A stretch of DNA of 64,000 nucleotides. Origin: Sphingobacterium griseoflavum (GTDB lineage Bacteria > Bacteroidota > Bacteroidia > Sphingobacteriales > Sphingobacteriaceae). The position numbers and the translations under genes were made by a program. The notes under the pieces are model-generated. The model ran no database searches, was not told the DNA's origin, and saw only the letters and a program-made list of their open reading frames with translations. The stretch lies in the NCBI RefSeq assembly GCF_014653155.1, contig NZ_BNAF01000009.1, forward strand, positions 1 to 64,000, in the 5' to 3' direction. Below are positions 8,974 through 17,886 of this stretch, one piece after another. How positions within the stretch are numbered: position 1 is the stretch's first letter; each line of letters starts with the position of its first letter.

Positions 8974-9902
8974 ATCGTATATCTTTCCTTGAAATCTGCA
9001 TAAGCCCGCGCGATGCCATCTGCTAAATTAACTTTATGCTTCCAGCCGCGGGCGTGGATTTGGGTGACGTCCATAAGCTTTCTAGGTGTGCCATCGGGTT
9101 TGCTAGGGTCAAATGCAAGCTCGCCTTGAAAACCGACAATCTCTTTTATTAATGTGGCTAACGCGGCGATACTTAGATCTTCGCCAACGCCTACGTTGAT
9201 GAATTGCGGTTCGCTGTAATGATTCATTAAAAATAGACAGGCCTCGCCGAGATCGTCGGCATAGAGAAACTCACGTAAAGGACTTCCTGTTCCCCAAATG
9301 GTCACACGCTCAGCATTTTGGATTTTTGCTTCGTGAAAACGGCGGATGAGTGCTGGAAGCACATGTGAGTTTTCTGGATGATAGTTGTCGTTTAGTCCGT
9401 ATAAGTTTGTGGGCATGGCCGAGATGAAGTCGCACCCATATTGCGCACGATAGGCTTCACACATTTTTATGCCGGCAATTTTTGCAATGGCATAAGGCTC
9501 GTTCGTTGGTTCAAGGATGCCGGTCAATAGATAGTCTTCTTTTAAGGGTTGCGGTGCTAACTTCGGATAGATACAGCTGGAACCTAAAAACAATAGCTTT
9601 CTAACGTTATGCGTGTACGACTGGTGGATTACATTGTTTTGGATGGCTATATTCTCGTAAATAAAGTCTGCTCTGTAGGTATTGTTGGCCACGATGCCTC
9701 CAACCTTTGCTGCGGCAAGGAAAACATATTCGGGTTTTTCATCGTCGAAAAAGGAAGATACAGCGCGCTGGTCGCGAAGATCGAGCTCCTTCGAAGTTCT
9801 TTTGATTATATGGGTGTAGCCGGCGTTCTCCAATGTCCGAACAATTGCTGATCCCACCATTCCGCGGTGGCCAGCTACAAATATTTTAGCGTCTTTTTCC
9901 AC
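8970..9902 (-). CDS. fcl: GDP-L-fucose synthase
   Basis: A 310-residue SDR-type epimerase/reductase that converts GDP-4-keto-6-deoxy-mannose to GDP-L-fucose. NADP-binding [10 protein letters not shown] at 11-20, catalytic Ser in GSSCIYP (about 108-113), YxxxK with Tyr137 and Lys141, and the substrate-binding [19 protein letters not shown] block. The start codon is GTG at 9902; no in-frame ATG is near. The partner GDP-mannose dehydratase is not in this window. It supplies activated fucose for surface glycans. Confidence 0.93.
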   Translation of the reverse strand: MEKDAKIFVAGHRGMVGSAIVRTLENAGYTHIIKRTSKELDLRDQRAVSSFFDDEKPEYVFLAAAKVGGIVANNTYRADFIYENIAIQNNVIHQSYTHNVRKLLFLGSSCIYPKLAPQPLKEDYLLTGILEPTNEPYAIAKIAGIKMCEAYRAQYGCDFISAMPTNLYGLNDNYHPENSHVLPALIRRFHEAKIQNAERVTIWGTGSPLREFLYADDLGEACLFLMNHYSEPQFINVGVGEDLSIAALATLIKEIVGFQGELAFDPSKPDGTPRKLMDVTQIHARGWKHKVNLADGIARAYADFKERYTI

Positions 9903-9911
9903 ATCAATGTA

Positions 9912-9941
9912 TTGAATACTGCAAATATAAGGTTATTTTTG
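9912..9941 (+). promoter_or_regulatory. Promoter of trmB
   Basis: A TTG -33 element (9912-9914), a 19-nt spacer and a perfect TATTTTTG -7 box (9934-9941). The predicted transcript starts near 9948, only about 12 bases before the ATG at 9960, so longer upstream starts of trmB can be excluded. Confidence 0.7.
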
Positions 9942-9959
9942 CCGACAAAACATCAAAAA

Positions 9960-10613
9960 ATGGGTAAGGACAAGCTAAGGAAATTTGCTGAGGTTGCCAC
10001 TTTTGCAAACGTTGTGCAACTGGAGGCGGGGCAAGCATTTAAGGGGAAGTGGGCGAAGGAATTTTTCAAGAACGAACATCCAGTGATTTTGGAACTTGCC
10101 TGCGGAAAAGGCGAGTACAGCGTAAACCTAGCAAAGCTTTTCCCGGATAGGAATTTTATTGGGGTAGACTATAAAGGAAACCGGATTTGGCGTGGCGCCA
10201 AAACTGCGTTGGAAGAAGGAGTAACGAATGTAGGCTTTCTTCGTATACAAATTGAAACAATACTGGATTACTTTTCCCCGAATGAGGTGCAGGAGATCTG
10301 GATTACCTTCCCGGATCCACAGCCCCAAGTCAGTAGAGAAAAAAAGCGATTGACCCATCCCCGGTTTTTAGAAAAATACAAGACGATTTTAGAGGATGCT
10401 GGTATCATGCACCTGAAAACAGATAATGATGGTTTTTACAGTTATACACTAGAACAGATTGAGGCTTTGCAATTGCATAAGACACGGGAGACGACCGATC
10501 TTTACAAGTCCGATATAGTAGATAATGTTTTGGCCATCAAAACCTATTATGAAAAAAAATATCTTGCCGATAGTAAGAATATCAACTACGTGGAGTGGAC
10601 TTTTGAACAATAG
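9960..10613 (+). CDS. trmB: tRNA (guanine-N7-)-methyltransferase
   Basis: A 217-residue SAM-dependent methyltransferase that makes m7G46 in tRNA variable loops. SAM-binding LELACGKGEYSVNLA (about 45-59), the acidic GVDYKG end of strand 2, and the family signature ITFPDPQP followed by the lysine-rich KKRLTHPRFL. The start at 9960 is set by the promoter directly upstream; the frame extends to 9867 but that part would precede transcription. Confidence 0.93.
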   Translation: MGKDKLRKFAEVATFANVVQLEAGQAFKGKWAKEFFKNEHPVILELACGKGEYSVNLAKLFPDRNFIGVDYKGNRIWRGAKTALEEGVTNVGFLRIQIETILDYFSPNEVQEIWITFPDPQPQVSREKKRLTHPRFLEKYKTILEDAGIMHLKTDNDGFYSYTLEQIEALQLHKTRETTDLYKSDIVDNVLAIKTYYEKKYLADSKNINYVEWTFEQ

Positions 10614-10631
10614 CTTGTTGATAAGTAGCGA

Positions 10632-11360
10632 CTATTTATCGCGAAATGTAAAGTAGTAGTCCTTTATGATGATATCAATAAACTCTTCGGGACGCATCTG
10701 CGGCTTGACTTGTAGCAGATCCACCAGTTTGTTGCTTAAGGCGAGGATGATATGGTAATCCTTGCGTTCGTATCCTTTTTGATACACCTCTTTGATAATG
10801 TTGGCATCCTCGTCCGAGAGTTGTACGACCTGTGGAAAGGTAACATGATGCGCCTGTGTAATCTCCGCAAATAAAGTCTGTTGGATGGCCATGTCTTGCT
10901 TGGTGTTGATCACAGCTGTATCTGCGGCGATGTCTCCAATTCGTTGCGCATTCCGGGTTGCGATGATACTGCTTATCCCGAGTGCGCCGGCGCATAGAAA
11001 AATGTCGATGATGGTGCATACCCAGCGTACAAAGTATTGATAGATGTTGGCACGTGTGCCGTCGACCTTAACAACCTTTATTTTCATGATGATCTTTCCT
11101 ATAGTTTGGCCACTAAAAAAGGTCTCCATTAAAAAAGGATAGAAGAACGCTGGAAGAAGAAAAAGCATGTAGACCCCCATCATGAGCCAGTTGTCCGAAG
11201 CGTTGAAAAGGCCAATTCTGCTGAAAAAAAAGATAATAAGCAGGGCATAGCAAACAATAATAAAGTAGTCGATGGAAAACGCAATAATCCTAGAGCCCAC
11301 GGAAGCAAGCTTGTACTCAAACTTGACATTTTGTGGGGTATTTATCAACAATCTGTTCAT
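10632..11360 (-). CDS. RDD family membrane protein
   Basis: A 242-residue inner-membrane protein. The RDD core has four TM helices and the charged residues that name the family (SRIIAFSIDYF near 23-33; QRIGDIAADTAVI near 140). The soluble C-terminal third is helical and charged. Relatives are small transport-like proteins, some linked to Na+ efflux. It is divergent from the SpoIIM-MoxR operon, a combination recurrent in Bacteroidota, so it may work with those proteins. Confidence 0.85.
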   Translation of the reverse strand: MNRLLINTPQNVKFEYKLASVGSRIIAFSIDYFIIVCYALLIIFFFSRIGLFNASDNWLMMGVYMLFLLPAFFYPFLMETFFSGQTIGKIIMKIKVVKVDGTRANIYQYFVRWVCTIIDIFLCAGALGISSIIATRNAQRIGDIAADTAVINTKQDMAIQQTLFAEITQAHHVTFPQVVQLSDEDANIIKEVYQKGYERKDYHIILALSNKLVDLLQVKPQMRPEEFIDIIIKDYYFTFRDK

Positions 11361-11436
11361 GATGGCATGTTGCTAGCGAAATTTACGGAATAGTTTTGAT
11401 GTGCGCAATTGTACCGTGATAAAGATCTTTTATTAT

Positions 11437-11495
11437 ACGTATGCGTTAATCTGACAAAGCGATCGATTGACGAAATTTTCATCGCTCGCATACGT
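11437..11495. repeat. Nested inverted repeat between RDD and SpoIIM genes
   Basis: Outer 9-bp arms (11437-11445 ACGTATGCG, 11487-11495) enclose inner 6-bp arms (11458-11463 AGCGAT, 11481-11486). On the 3' side inner and outer arms are contiguous; on the 5' side 12 unpaired bases intervene. A separate 10-bp palindrome AAAGATCTTT lies at 11421-11430. The region carries no gene and no T run typical of a terminator. Confidence 0.55.
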
Positions 11496-11551
11496 GCTGT
11501 GTCGGTTTCATTTCATCGGCTTGAATCGAAAGGTTTTCAATAACAATTTAA

Positions 11552-11582
11552 TTGCTTTTGATAGTAAATTTTGTTAGGTTTG
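11552..11582 (+). promoter_or_regulatory. Promoter of the SpoIIM-MoxR-DUF58 operon
   Basis: A TTG -33 element (11552-11554), a 20-nt spacer and a perfect TAGGTTTG -7 box (11575-11582). The predicted start near 11589 leaves a leader of about 19 bases before the ATG at 11608. Confidence 0.65.
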
Positions 11583-11607
11583 GTATATAAGGCTATATAT
11601 CTAGAAG

Positions 11608-12570
11608 ATGAGAGAAGCATCCTTTATTGACAGGAATAAAGAGAAGTGGGTCTTGATCGAGGAAAATTTGCGTAATAAAATGAATGTAGAGCCGGATTTA
11701 TTGGCCGCTAACTATATGGAATTGACCAACGACCTCGCTTACGCACAGACCTTCTACCCTCAATCCAAAACGAAAGACTATCTGAATGGGCTAGCGATCC
11801 TAGCGCACCAGCAGCTCTATCGCGACCGAAAGTCGTCGGAAAGCCAAATCAAGAGGTTTTTACAACGCGAAATACCAGAAGCGATTTGGGAGTTGAGGCG
11901 GCCTTTGTTCTATTCCTTGCTTATTTTTTGCTTTTCCGCTGCTATTGGCTTTTTATCCGCCCATTACGATCTCGATTTCGTCCGGCTTATTCTTGGGGAT
12001 CAATACGTAGACATGAGCATCAAAAATATCGAGATTGGAAATCCTGCAGGTGTTTACGCGGGGGGGAGTGAAGTAGGTTCAGCCTTGGCGATTACAATCA
12101 ACAACGTACGGGTAGCCTTTTTAGCATTTGCTTATGGCATATTCTACAGCGTAGGTGCTGGTTATATCCTATTTAGCAATGGAATTATGGTGGGGGCATT
12201 TCACTACATGTTTTATCAACATGGGGTTCTCGGAGAAGCAATGTCAGCCATTTGGATACATGGTGCCATCGAGCTTTCGGTTATTGTTATCGCGGGCGGC
12301 TGCGGCCTCGCTATTGGCAACAGCATTCTTTTTCCTGGCTCGTATACCCGCTTGGCCTCCTTTAAACGAAAGATGAAGACAGCATCCAAGGTGTTGGTCA
12401 GTACCGTTCCTTTTTTTGTGCTGGCTGGATTCTTGGAAGGTTTCGTCACACGGCATTACCAAGTCTCTATTTGGCTGTGTGTACTAATCATAACGGTTTC
12501 TTTTTGGGCGATTCTGTATTTCTATCTGGTTCGACCCTATAAAATGGCGAAGATTTACGGATGGAAATAG
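11608..12570 (+). CDS. Stage II sporulation protein M (SpoIIM) family membrane protein
   Basis: A 320-residue protein with a soluble helical N-terminal third and about five TM helices from residue 105 on. The conserved SpoIIM core is visible: NNVRVAFLAFAYGIFYSVGAG and, later, WIHGAIELSVIVIAGG. In spore formers SpoIIM acts with SpoIIP/SpoIID in septal peptidoglycan removal, but this organism shows no sporulation genes. Here it heads a six-gene operon with MoxR and DUF58, so it is more likely part of an envelope maintenance complex. It overlaps the next gene by 10 bases. Confidence 0.85.
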   Translation: MREASFIDRNKEKWVLIEENLRNKMNVEPDLLAANYMELTNDLAYAQTFYPQSKTKDYLNGLAILAHQQLYRDRKSSESQIKRFLQREIPEAIWELRRPLFYSLLIFCFSAAIGFLSAHYDLDFVRLILGDQYVDMSIKNIEIGNPAGVYAGGSEVGSALAITINNVRVAFLAFAYGIFYSVGAGYILFSNGIMVGAFHYMFYQHGVLGEAMSAIWIHGAIELSVIVIAGGCGLAIGNSILFPGSYTRLASFKRKMKTASKVLVSTVPFFVLAGFLEGFVTRHYQVSIWLCVLIITVSFWAILYFYLVRPYKMAKIYGWK

Positions 12571-13475
12571 ACTTTGATTTTCAGCGGGAACGCAAACTTG
12601 GCGAAATCGTACAGGACTTCATCAACCTATTGCGGCTGGTGTTGCGGCATTTTTTTCAGACGATATTCAAGCTGGCCGTTATCCCCCTCTGCTGCATGCT
12701 GGTATTGATCTATTACGGGACGACACGCATCAACTTAAGTGCCGCAACGGGTTTTTCGCAATCGCTTGATCTCATCGGAATTGCGATGTCGGTCTTCCTC
12801 GGACTCATATTGGTGAGCATGGTTTTCTTTGGATTGGCGATCGAGTATTTCATCCTCCTAAAAAACAGCAGGAGCACCGATTTCGATTCGCGCGACGTAT
12901 GGCAGGCATTTGTACAACATTTAAGCAAATACCTTACGTTTCTAGTTGTTGCTATCGTTGCGCTATTTATCCTCGTCATTCCCATTGCCGTGACGATGCT
13001 GATTTTAGCATTTATCCCTCTGGTAGGCAGTTTCGCAATAGGGATTTTAGGGACATTCGTCGGCGTTTGGTTTTTCTGTGCTTTCCTTCTGTATAGGGAA
13101 GAGTATGTTGATGCGGGAGGCAGCTTGCAAAAGGCGTTTTCCATGCTCCGTAAAAAGATCATTGATTATAGCGTGGCTGCTTACGTGGTGAGTTTTGTTT
13201 TCCAAGTGTTGATGCTGATGTTGTCTTTGATGCCGGCTCTAATCCTGGGGATTGTTGCTTACAATACCATTGGTTTTGACGATAATTTCTTTGAAAGCCC
13301 CTTCGGCAGAATGTTGGTCTCGTTTGGCGCAACATTGGTCGTTTTGCTTTATATCGTGTATTATATGTTTTCTGTGCTTGTTTATGGCATTATTTACGAG
13401 ACGATTAAAGAGATAGCATTTGGCGAGAATATTTATGAAAAAATAGGACGCATAGGAGGGCAGCATAATGTATAA
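12561..13475 (+). CDS. Polytopic membrane protein of the MoxR-DUF58 operon
   Basis: A 304-residue integral membrane protein with about six TM helices, a cytosolic N terminus of some 35 residues and a soluble tail. I recognise only a loose similarity to DUF4013-type proteins. The 10-base overlap with the SpoIIM gene and 8-base overlap with the DUF4129 gene indicate coupled translation. Probably the second membrane component of the system; no catalytic motif is visible. Confidence 0.75.
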   Translation: MEIDFDFQRERKLGEIVQDFINLLRLVLRHFFQTIFKLAVIPLCCMLVLIYYGTTRINLSAATGFSQSLDLIGIAMSVFLGLILVSMVFFGLAIEYFILLKNSRSTDFDSRDVWQAFVQHLSKYLTFLVVAIVALFILVIPIAVTMLILAFIPLVGSFAIGILGTFVGVWFFCAFLLYREEYVDAGGSLQKAFSMLRKKIIDYSVAAYVVSFVFQVLMLMLSLMPALILGIVAYNTIGFDDNFFESPFGRMLVSFGATLVVLLYIVYYMFSVLVYGIIYETIKEIAFGENIYEKIGRIGGQHNV

Positions 13476-14268
13476 TAGATTCTTGCCATGCTTGCTGATC
13501 CTGCTCTTGCCATTATGCTCATTCGCTCAGGATTCCATCTCGCCCAGACTCCAGCCCGATAGCCTACCCGTAATGGCCGAGGAAAAGGCAGATGATTTTT
13601 TGGCAGAGGGATACTATGATCATGTTCCCCTGTTTACCGAAATTCCCGATGTTGATACCACGATATTTGATCGTCTTTCCACAGCGTATCAGGGAGAGGA
13701 GTTTGATTATGAGCACGTACGCGAACAGCGAATCGGTTTTTTCAAAAAGGTATTCGATAGGATTGGCCGCTGGCTAGGAGGGCTTTTTCCTGATGGCAAC
13801 TATTTTAAATTTTCCGATTTGGTGTATAAAATATTGGCATCATTGGCTTTGGTTGTGTTGGTGTGGATTATCTATCGCACTATTGTTTCCAGACAACGAT
13901 TATTAAGTCCAGACGAAGAGGAGCGAGCGGAAGCGGATGAAATTAAGTTCGTGGAAAGGAACCTGATGGATGTCGATTTGCCCAGCTATATTGCGCAGGC
14001 TGAGAAAGACCAGGATTTTGTCAAAGCTATTCGGTACTTGAACCTCCTTAACATACAGCTGTTAGCAAGGAAGGGCTGGATAGATTGGAAACATGCTAAG
14101 TCACATGTAGAGTTGATTGCAGAGCTGACGGACGAAACCTTGAAAAAGGAATTTGCCGGAACCGTGCATATTTTTAATCGCGTGTGGTATGGTAATACTG
14201 CGATAGACGCTGCGCAGTACGGCGCCTTTTCCAGCTATTTCGTGAACTTTCAATCGAAGTGGGCATGA
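13468..14268 (+). CDS. DUF4129 domain-containing protein
   Basis: A 266-residue protein with a signal peptide (about 1-20, ending SFAQ), an extracytoplasmic stretch to about 118, one TM helix (about 122-144) and a cytosolic DUF4129 domain (about 170-265) with helical DFVKAIRYLNLLNIQLL and WIDWKHAKSH segments. DUF4129 commonly sits beside transglutaminase-like or DUF58/MoxR genes. The ATG lies within the previous gene's end, and its own stop shares ATGA with the next start. Confidence 0.82.
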   Translation: MYNRFLPCLLILLLPLCSFAQDSISPRLQPDSLPVMAEEKADDFLAEGYYDHVPLFTEIPDVDTTIFDRLSTAYQGEEFDYEHVREQRIGFFKKVFDRIGRWLGGLFPDGNYFKFSDLVYKILASLALVVLVWIIYRTIVSRQRLLSPDEEERAEADEIKFVERNLMDVDLPSYIAQAEKDQDFVKAIRYLNLLNIQLLARKGWIDWKHAKSHVELIAELTDETLKKEFAGTVHIFNRVWYGNTAIDAAQYGAFSSYFVNFQSKWA

Positions 14269-15473
14269 AGAATACCGGGAAATTGGGCATTATTCTACTG
14301 GTGTTCACCTTAGTAGCTATCGTTTTTATTGATCTAACAAAGGATAGTCAAACAGATTGGTCGCGTAGTTACGACCAACGGGATAAAATACCCTTCGGAT
14401 TGTATTTCACCCGCACAGAACTCGCACAGATCTTATCGGATAGCACTACGGTAACGGATTTTAACTCGACAAATTACGATGACCTTAAGCAGTTTCTGCC
14501 GGGGAAGGAAGATGCCTGTCTGCTGTTCATCGTAAATCAGTTCTATGCGGGAAATGAATCTATTGACGAGCTTCTTTCTTACGTCGAAAGGGGCGGGGAG
14601 ATCTTTATTTCATCAAATAGTCTGCCCGGCATCTTATTGGATAGCTTGGGGTTGAGCCAAACGTATTACTATCCGCAGGATTTTGGAGAAGTTATAGATG
14701 TAGGTGATCGACCTTTTGCATTGAGTAATGGGCGTCAGGCCTATTACAATGAACTGGAATATCCCGGGCTTTTCTATGGAATCGATACAATAGGCGTGCA
14801 TACGGCTGGGTATTTTGAGGCTGGGAAACGGAAGTTGCCCAATTTTGTGGAGGTGAAGCGGAATAAGGGTCGTTTTCTAATTCACTTGGAACCTCTTATG
14901 TTCAGCAATTACTACATGCTACAAGAACAGAACTTTTTGTACGGCGCTGCAGCATTGAAGATGCTGGATCGTAAGCGTGTGTTTTGGTATGATGCGTTGT
15001 TCAAGGGAAGCGATACAGCCAGGACGCCTCTACGTGTGCTGCTTCAGCATGAAGGGTTGCGGCAAGCCTGGTACCTGTTGCTGTTTGGGCTATTGCTGTT
15101 TTTGCTGTTTCGGAGCAAGCGTGAGCAGATGGCCGTCCCTGTTGTCGAAGCAGAGAAAAATCTATCCAAGGAATTCGCCAGGACCATCGCAACCTTATAT
15201 TACGAGCATGGTAGCGATAGCAATCTTTTGCAGAAAAAAGTAGAATATTTTCTGTACGATCTACGCAGTAAGTTCTTTATAGATACGCTACATCTGGAAG
15301 ATGTAGGCTTTGCAGAAACGCTGTCCAAAAAGACAGGTGTTCCACGTGTTGATTGCGAGCGAATCGTCAACTTAGTCAACAGGTACCGGAAGATAACCTA
15401 TTCTACGGACAGCGAATTGATGGACGTACACAGACAAATTGAAGATTTTAAAAGTAAAGCCAATATATTATGA
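14265..15473 (+). CDS. DUF4350 domain-containing membrane protein
   Basis: A 402-residue protein starting at the ATG of an ATGA overlap with the previous stop; a GTG at 14259 is possible but less likely. N-terminal TM helix (about 6-24), an extracytoplasmic DUF4350 region with a glutamine-amidotransferase-like fold (LLSYVERGGEIFIS near 105), a second TM helix (about 268-285) and a cytosolic helical tail. The family is linked to MoxR/DUF58 clusters but has no proven function. Its stop overlaps the MoxR ATG. Confidence 0.82.
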   Translation: MKNTGKLGIILLVFTLVAIVFIDLTKDSQTDWSRSYDQRDKIPFGLYFTRTELAQILSDSTTVTDFNSTNYDDLKQFLPGKEDACLLFIVNQFYAGNESIDELLSYVERGGEIFISSNSLPGILLDSLGLSQTYYYPQDFGEVIDVGDRPFALSNGRQAYYNELEYPGLFYGIDTIGVHTAGYFEAGKRKLPNFVEVKRNKGRFLIHLEPLMFSNYYMLQEQNFLYGAAALKMLDRKRVFWYDALFKGSDTARTPLRVLLQHEGLRQAWYLLLFGLLLFLLFRSKREQMAVPVVEAEKNLSKEFARTIATLYYEHGSDSNLLQKKVEYFLYDLRSKFFIDTLHLEDVGFAETLSKKTGVPRVDCERIVNLVNRYRKITYSTDSELMDVHRQIEDFKSKANIL

Positions 15474-16465
15474 GTGAACTAGCAAGTAAATATGAGCCCG
15501 ATTTCGAGAATAGGATCGACTTAAGTGTGTTGCAGAAAAAGATGGACGCCGTCACCTCGGAGGTAAAGAAGGTGATTGTGGGGCAAGACGATGTTATTCG
15601 AAAGTTGCTCATCGCTATATTAGCTGGCGGCCATTCCTTGATCGAGGGGATGCCAGGTGTTGCAAAAACATTGACGGCAAAGCTGATTGCCAAGAGTGTG
15701 CAGGGCGACTTCAAACGTATACAATTTACGCCGGATCTCATGCCGTCGGATGTGACCGGATCCGCTATACTCGAATTGAAGAGCAATGAATTTCAATTTT
15801 TGCATGGCCCTATATTTGGACATATCGTCTTGATCGACGAAATAAACCGTGCACCCGCCAAGACCCAGTCTTCTCTATTTGAATGTATGTCCGAACGACA
15901 GGTAACGGTGGATGGAACAACCCATCCGGTGCCTCGACCTTTCGTCGTCTTTGCCACCCAAAATCCCATTGAGCACGAGGGAACCTATCGATTGCCTGAG
16001 GCGCAGCTCGATCGATTTCTGTTCAAAATCAATGTTGGTTATCCGGATTTGGAGGAAGAAAAGGAAATCCTGCGCGAGCATCATGCACAAAAAACGGGCA
16101 ATAAGGAGGATTTGGTGCAACCTGTTGTTGGAGTTTCGGAATTGATTGATTTTCAAGAACTTGTGAAACAGCTTTATGTGCACGAAGATGTGTTTGCCTA
16201 CATTGTGCAGGTGATATTCCATACCCGATCGAATCCAAATTTAAGCCTCGGGGCGTCACCCCGAGCGTCCATCGCTCTATTGGAAGCGTCCAAGGCCAGC
16301 GCAGCACTGCAGGGTCGAGATTTTATAACCCCAGATGATGTCAAGTATGTAGCACCTAATATCCTCGGACATCGGGTATTGCTGACGCCTGAAAAAGAAA
16401 TGGAAGGCTTTACCAGCGACTTTATCATCAAGCAAATTGTGGATGGCATAGAAATTCCTCGGTAA
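15470..16465 (+). CDS. MoxR family AAA+ ATPase
   Basis: A 331-residue AAA+ ATPase with Walker A EGMPGVAKT (59-67), Walker B VLIDEINRAPAKTQ (120-133) and an arginine-finger region ending in the LPEAQLDRFLFK sensor segment (about 170-185). The lid domain follows. MoxR proteins act as chaperone-like remodelers, generally with a von Willebrand-type partner; the next gene (DUF58) is the usual one and its start overlaps by one base. Confidence 0.95.
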   Translation: MSELASKYEPDFENRIDLSVLQKKMDAVTSEVKKVIVGQDDVIRKLLIAILAGGHSLIEGMPGVAKTLTAKLIAKSVQGDFKRIQFTPDLMPSDVTGSAILELKSNEFQFLHGPIFGHIVLIDEINRAPAKTQSSLFECMSERQVTVDGTTHPVPRPFVVFATQNPIEHEGTYRLPEAQLDRFLFKINVGYPDLEEEKEILREHHAQKTGNKEDLVQPVVGVSELIDFQELVKQLYVHEDVFAYIVQVIFHTRSNPNLSLGASPRASIALLEASKASAALQGRDFITPDDVKYVAPNILGHRVLLTPEKEMEGFTSDFIIKQIVDGIEIPR

Positions 16466-17793
16466 TGGCATTCCTTCGGAGCTTATACCTAACGAACCGT
16501 TTTTTTTACGGCATCCTTTTCCTTGCCGCTTGCTTTGTATTGGCCTTCTTTATCCGGATGTTGTTGTTGCCGGTAAGTTTACTATCTTGGGCGTTCCTTG
16601 CTTTTTGTGTGTGGGATATGGTGGTGCTATTTTTCGGAAAGGGGAAGATTGTGCTGAAACGCGACTATCCGGAAAAGCTATCCAATGGAGACGACAATGA
16701 TTTATCCATTGTGGTGCAGAGCTATTTTCCCGTGGAAATTAGCGTGCGTTTGTTGGAGGAATTTCCGGAGCAATTGCAATTGCGCGACGTCGACTTTGCT
16801 TTTACCCTAATGAGCCGGCAGGAAAAGCGAATTGACTATGCCATCAGGCCTACGAGTAGAGGCTTGTATACCTTTAATCGCTGCCATGCGTTGGCCAGTC
16901 ATCTCGGTTTGTTTGCTCGTAAATTCTCCCTACAGGAGCCAGTAACCATTCCCTGCTATCCATCTTTTATACAGATGCGCAAATACCAACTGTTGGCAAC
17001 AACCGATCGTCTGGTGGAGCTTGGCGTAAAGCGCGTCCGAAAGATAGGTGCCACCCTCGAGTTTGATCATATCCGTGAATATGTACGGGGCGACGAATTT
17101 CGGCACCTGAACTGGAAAGCAACGGCCAAACATCAGAAATTGTTGATCAACCAATATCAGGAGGAAAAATCACAGCCTATCTATGCACTGATTGATACCG
17201 GAAGGGTAATGCGTATGCCATTTAATGGATTAACCTTACTTGATTATGCGATCAATTCAACATTGGTGCTTTGCAACGCAGCTATCCTTAAACAGGATCG
17301 AGCGGGCATGCTGACTTTCTCCAAGGATATCGGCAACCACATTCGCGCCGAAAAGCGGAATAGCCAAATGCGGCTGATCTCAGAAACGTTGTATGGCATC
17401 GAAACAGACTTTAAGGAATCTGAATTTGGAAATCTGTATGCCTTTTGTAATCGGCATATCAACAAGCGGTCGCTGTTGCTGTTATACAGCAATTTTGAAA
17501 CAATGGACGCTTTGGCAAGACAAATGTCCTATCTACGTATGCTTGCAAAAACGCATATATTGGTGGTCGTGGTATTTAAAAATACGGAATTGGTCGCCAT
17601 GTCCAAGGAAGATGGGTCGCGCGTGATCGATGTTTACAATCAAATTATTGCCGAAAAATTTGTGTATGAAAAAGGGCTCGTCATCCAAGAGCTGCAAAGG
17701 CAGGGCATACAGACCATATACACCGCCCCTGAGGATTTGACCATAAATGCCATTAACAAATACTTGGAGATTAAAGCTAGGGGGCTGCTTTGA
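16465..17793 (+). CDS. DUF58 domain-containing protein (VWA-like partner of MoxR)
   Basis: A 442-residue protein with two N-terminal TM helices (about 10-48), then the DUF58 signature RVRKIG...EYVRGDEFRHLNWKATAK (about 193-223) and a von Willebrand A-like fold beginning IYALIDTGRVM (about 241). The first VWA strand retains the aspartate, but the DxSxS metal site reads DTGRV, so metal binding may be degenerate. Likely the MoxR substrate or adaptor. It is the last gene of the operon, ended by the hairpin at 17832. Confidence 0.9.
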   Translation: MAFLRSLYLTNRFFYGILFLAACFVLAFFIRMLLLPVSLLSWAFLAFCVWDMVVLFFGKGKIVLKRDYPEKLSNGDDNDLSIVVQSYFPVEISVRLLEEFPEQLQLRDVDFAFTLMSRQEKRIDYAIRPTSRGLYTFNRCHALASHLGLFARKFSLQEPVTIPCYPSFIQMRKYQLLATTDRLVELGVKRVRKIGATLEFDHIREYVRGDEFRHLNWKATAKHQKLLINQYQEEKSQPIYALIDTGRVMRMPFNGLTLLDYAINSTLVLCNAAILKQDRAGMLTFSKDIGNHIRAEKRNSQMRLISETLYGIETDFKESEFGNLYAFCNRHINKRSLLLLYSNFETMDALARQMSYLRMLAKTHILVVVVFKNTELVAMSKEDGSRVIDVYNQIIAEKFVYEKGLVIQELQRQGIQTIYTAPEDLTINAINKYLEIKARGLL

Positions 17794-17831
17794 TGTCGTG
17801 ACAGGCTATCTGCTGTCTCTGCCGAAAAGAT

Positions 17832-17869
17832 ACAAAAAATCCCGTCTAGGATCATACGGGATTTTTTGT
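17832..17869. terminator. Bidirectional terminator between DUF58 and metK
   Basis: A 14-bp perfect stem (17832-17845 with 17856-17869), GC-rich at its top and A/T-rich at its base, so either strand reads a GC stem followed by six T. It can end the DUF58 operon on the plus strand and metK on the minus strand. Confidence 0.9.
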
Positions 17870-17886
17870 ACAGTTTGTTTTTCTTG

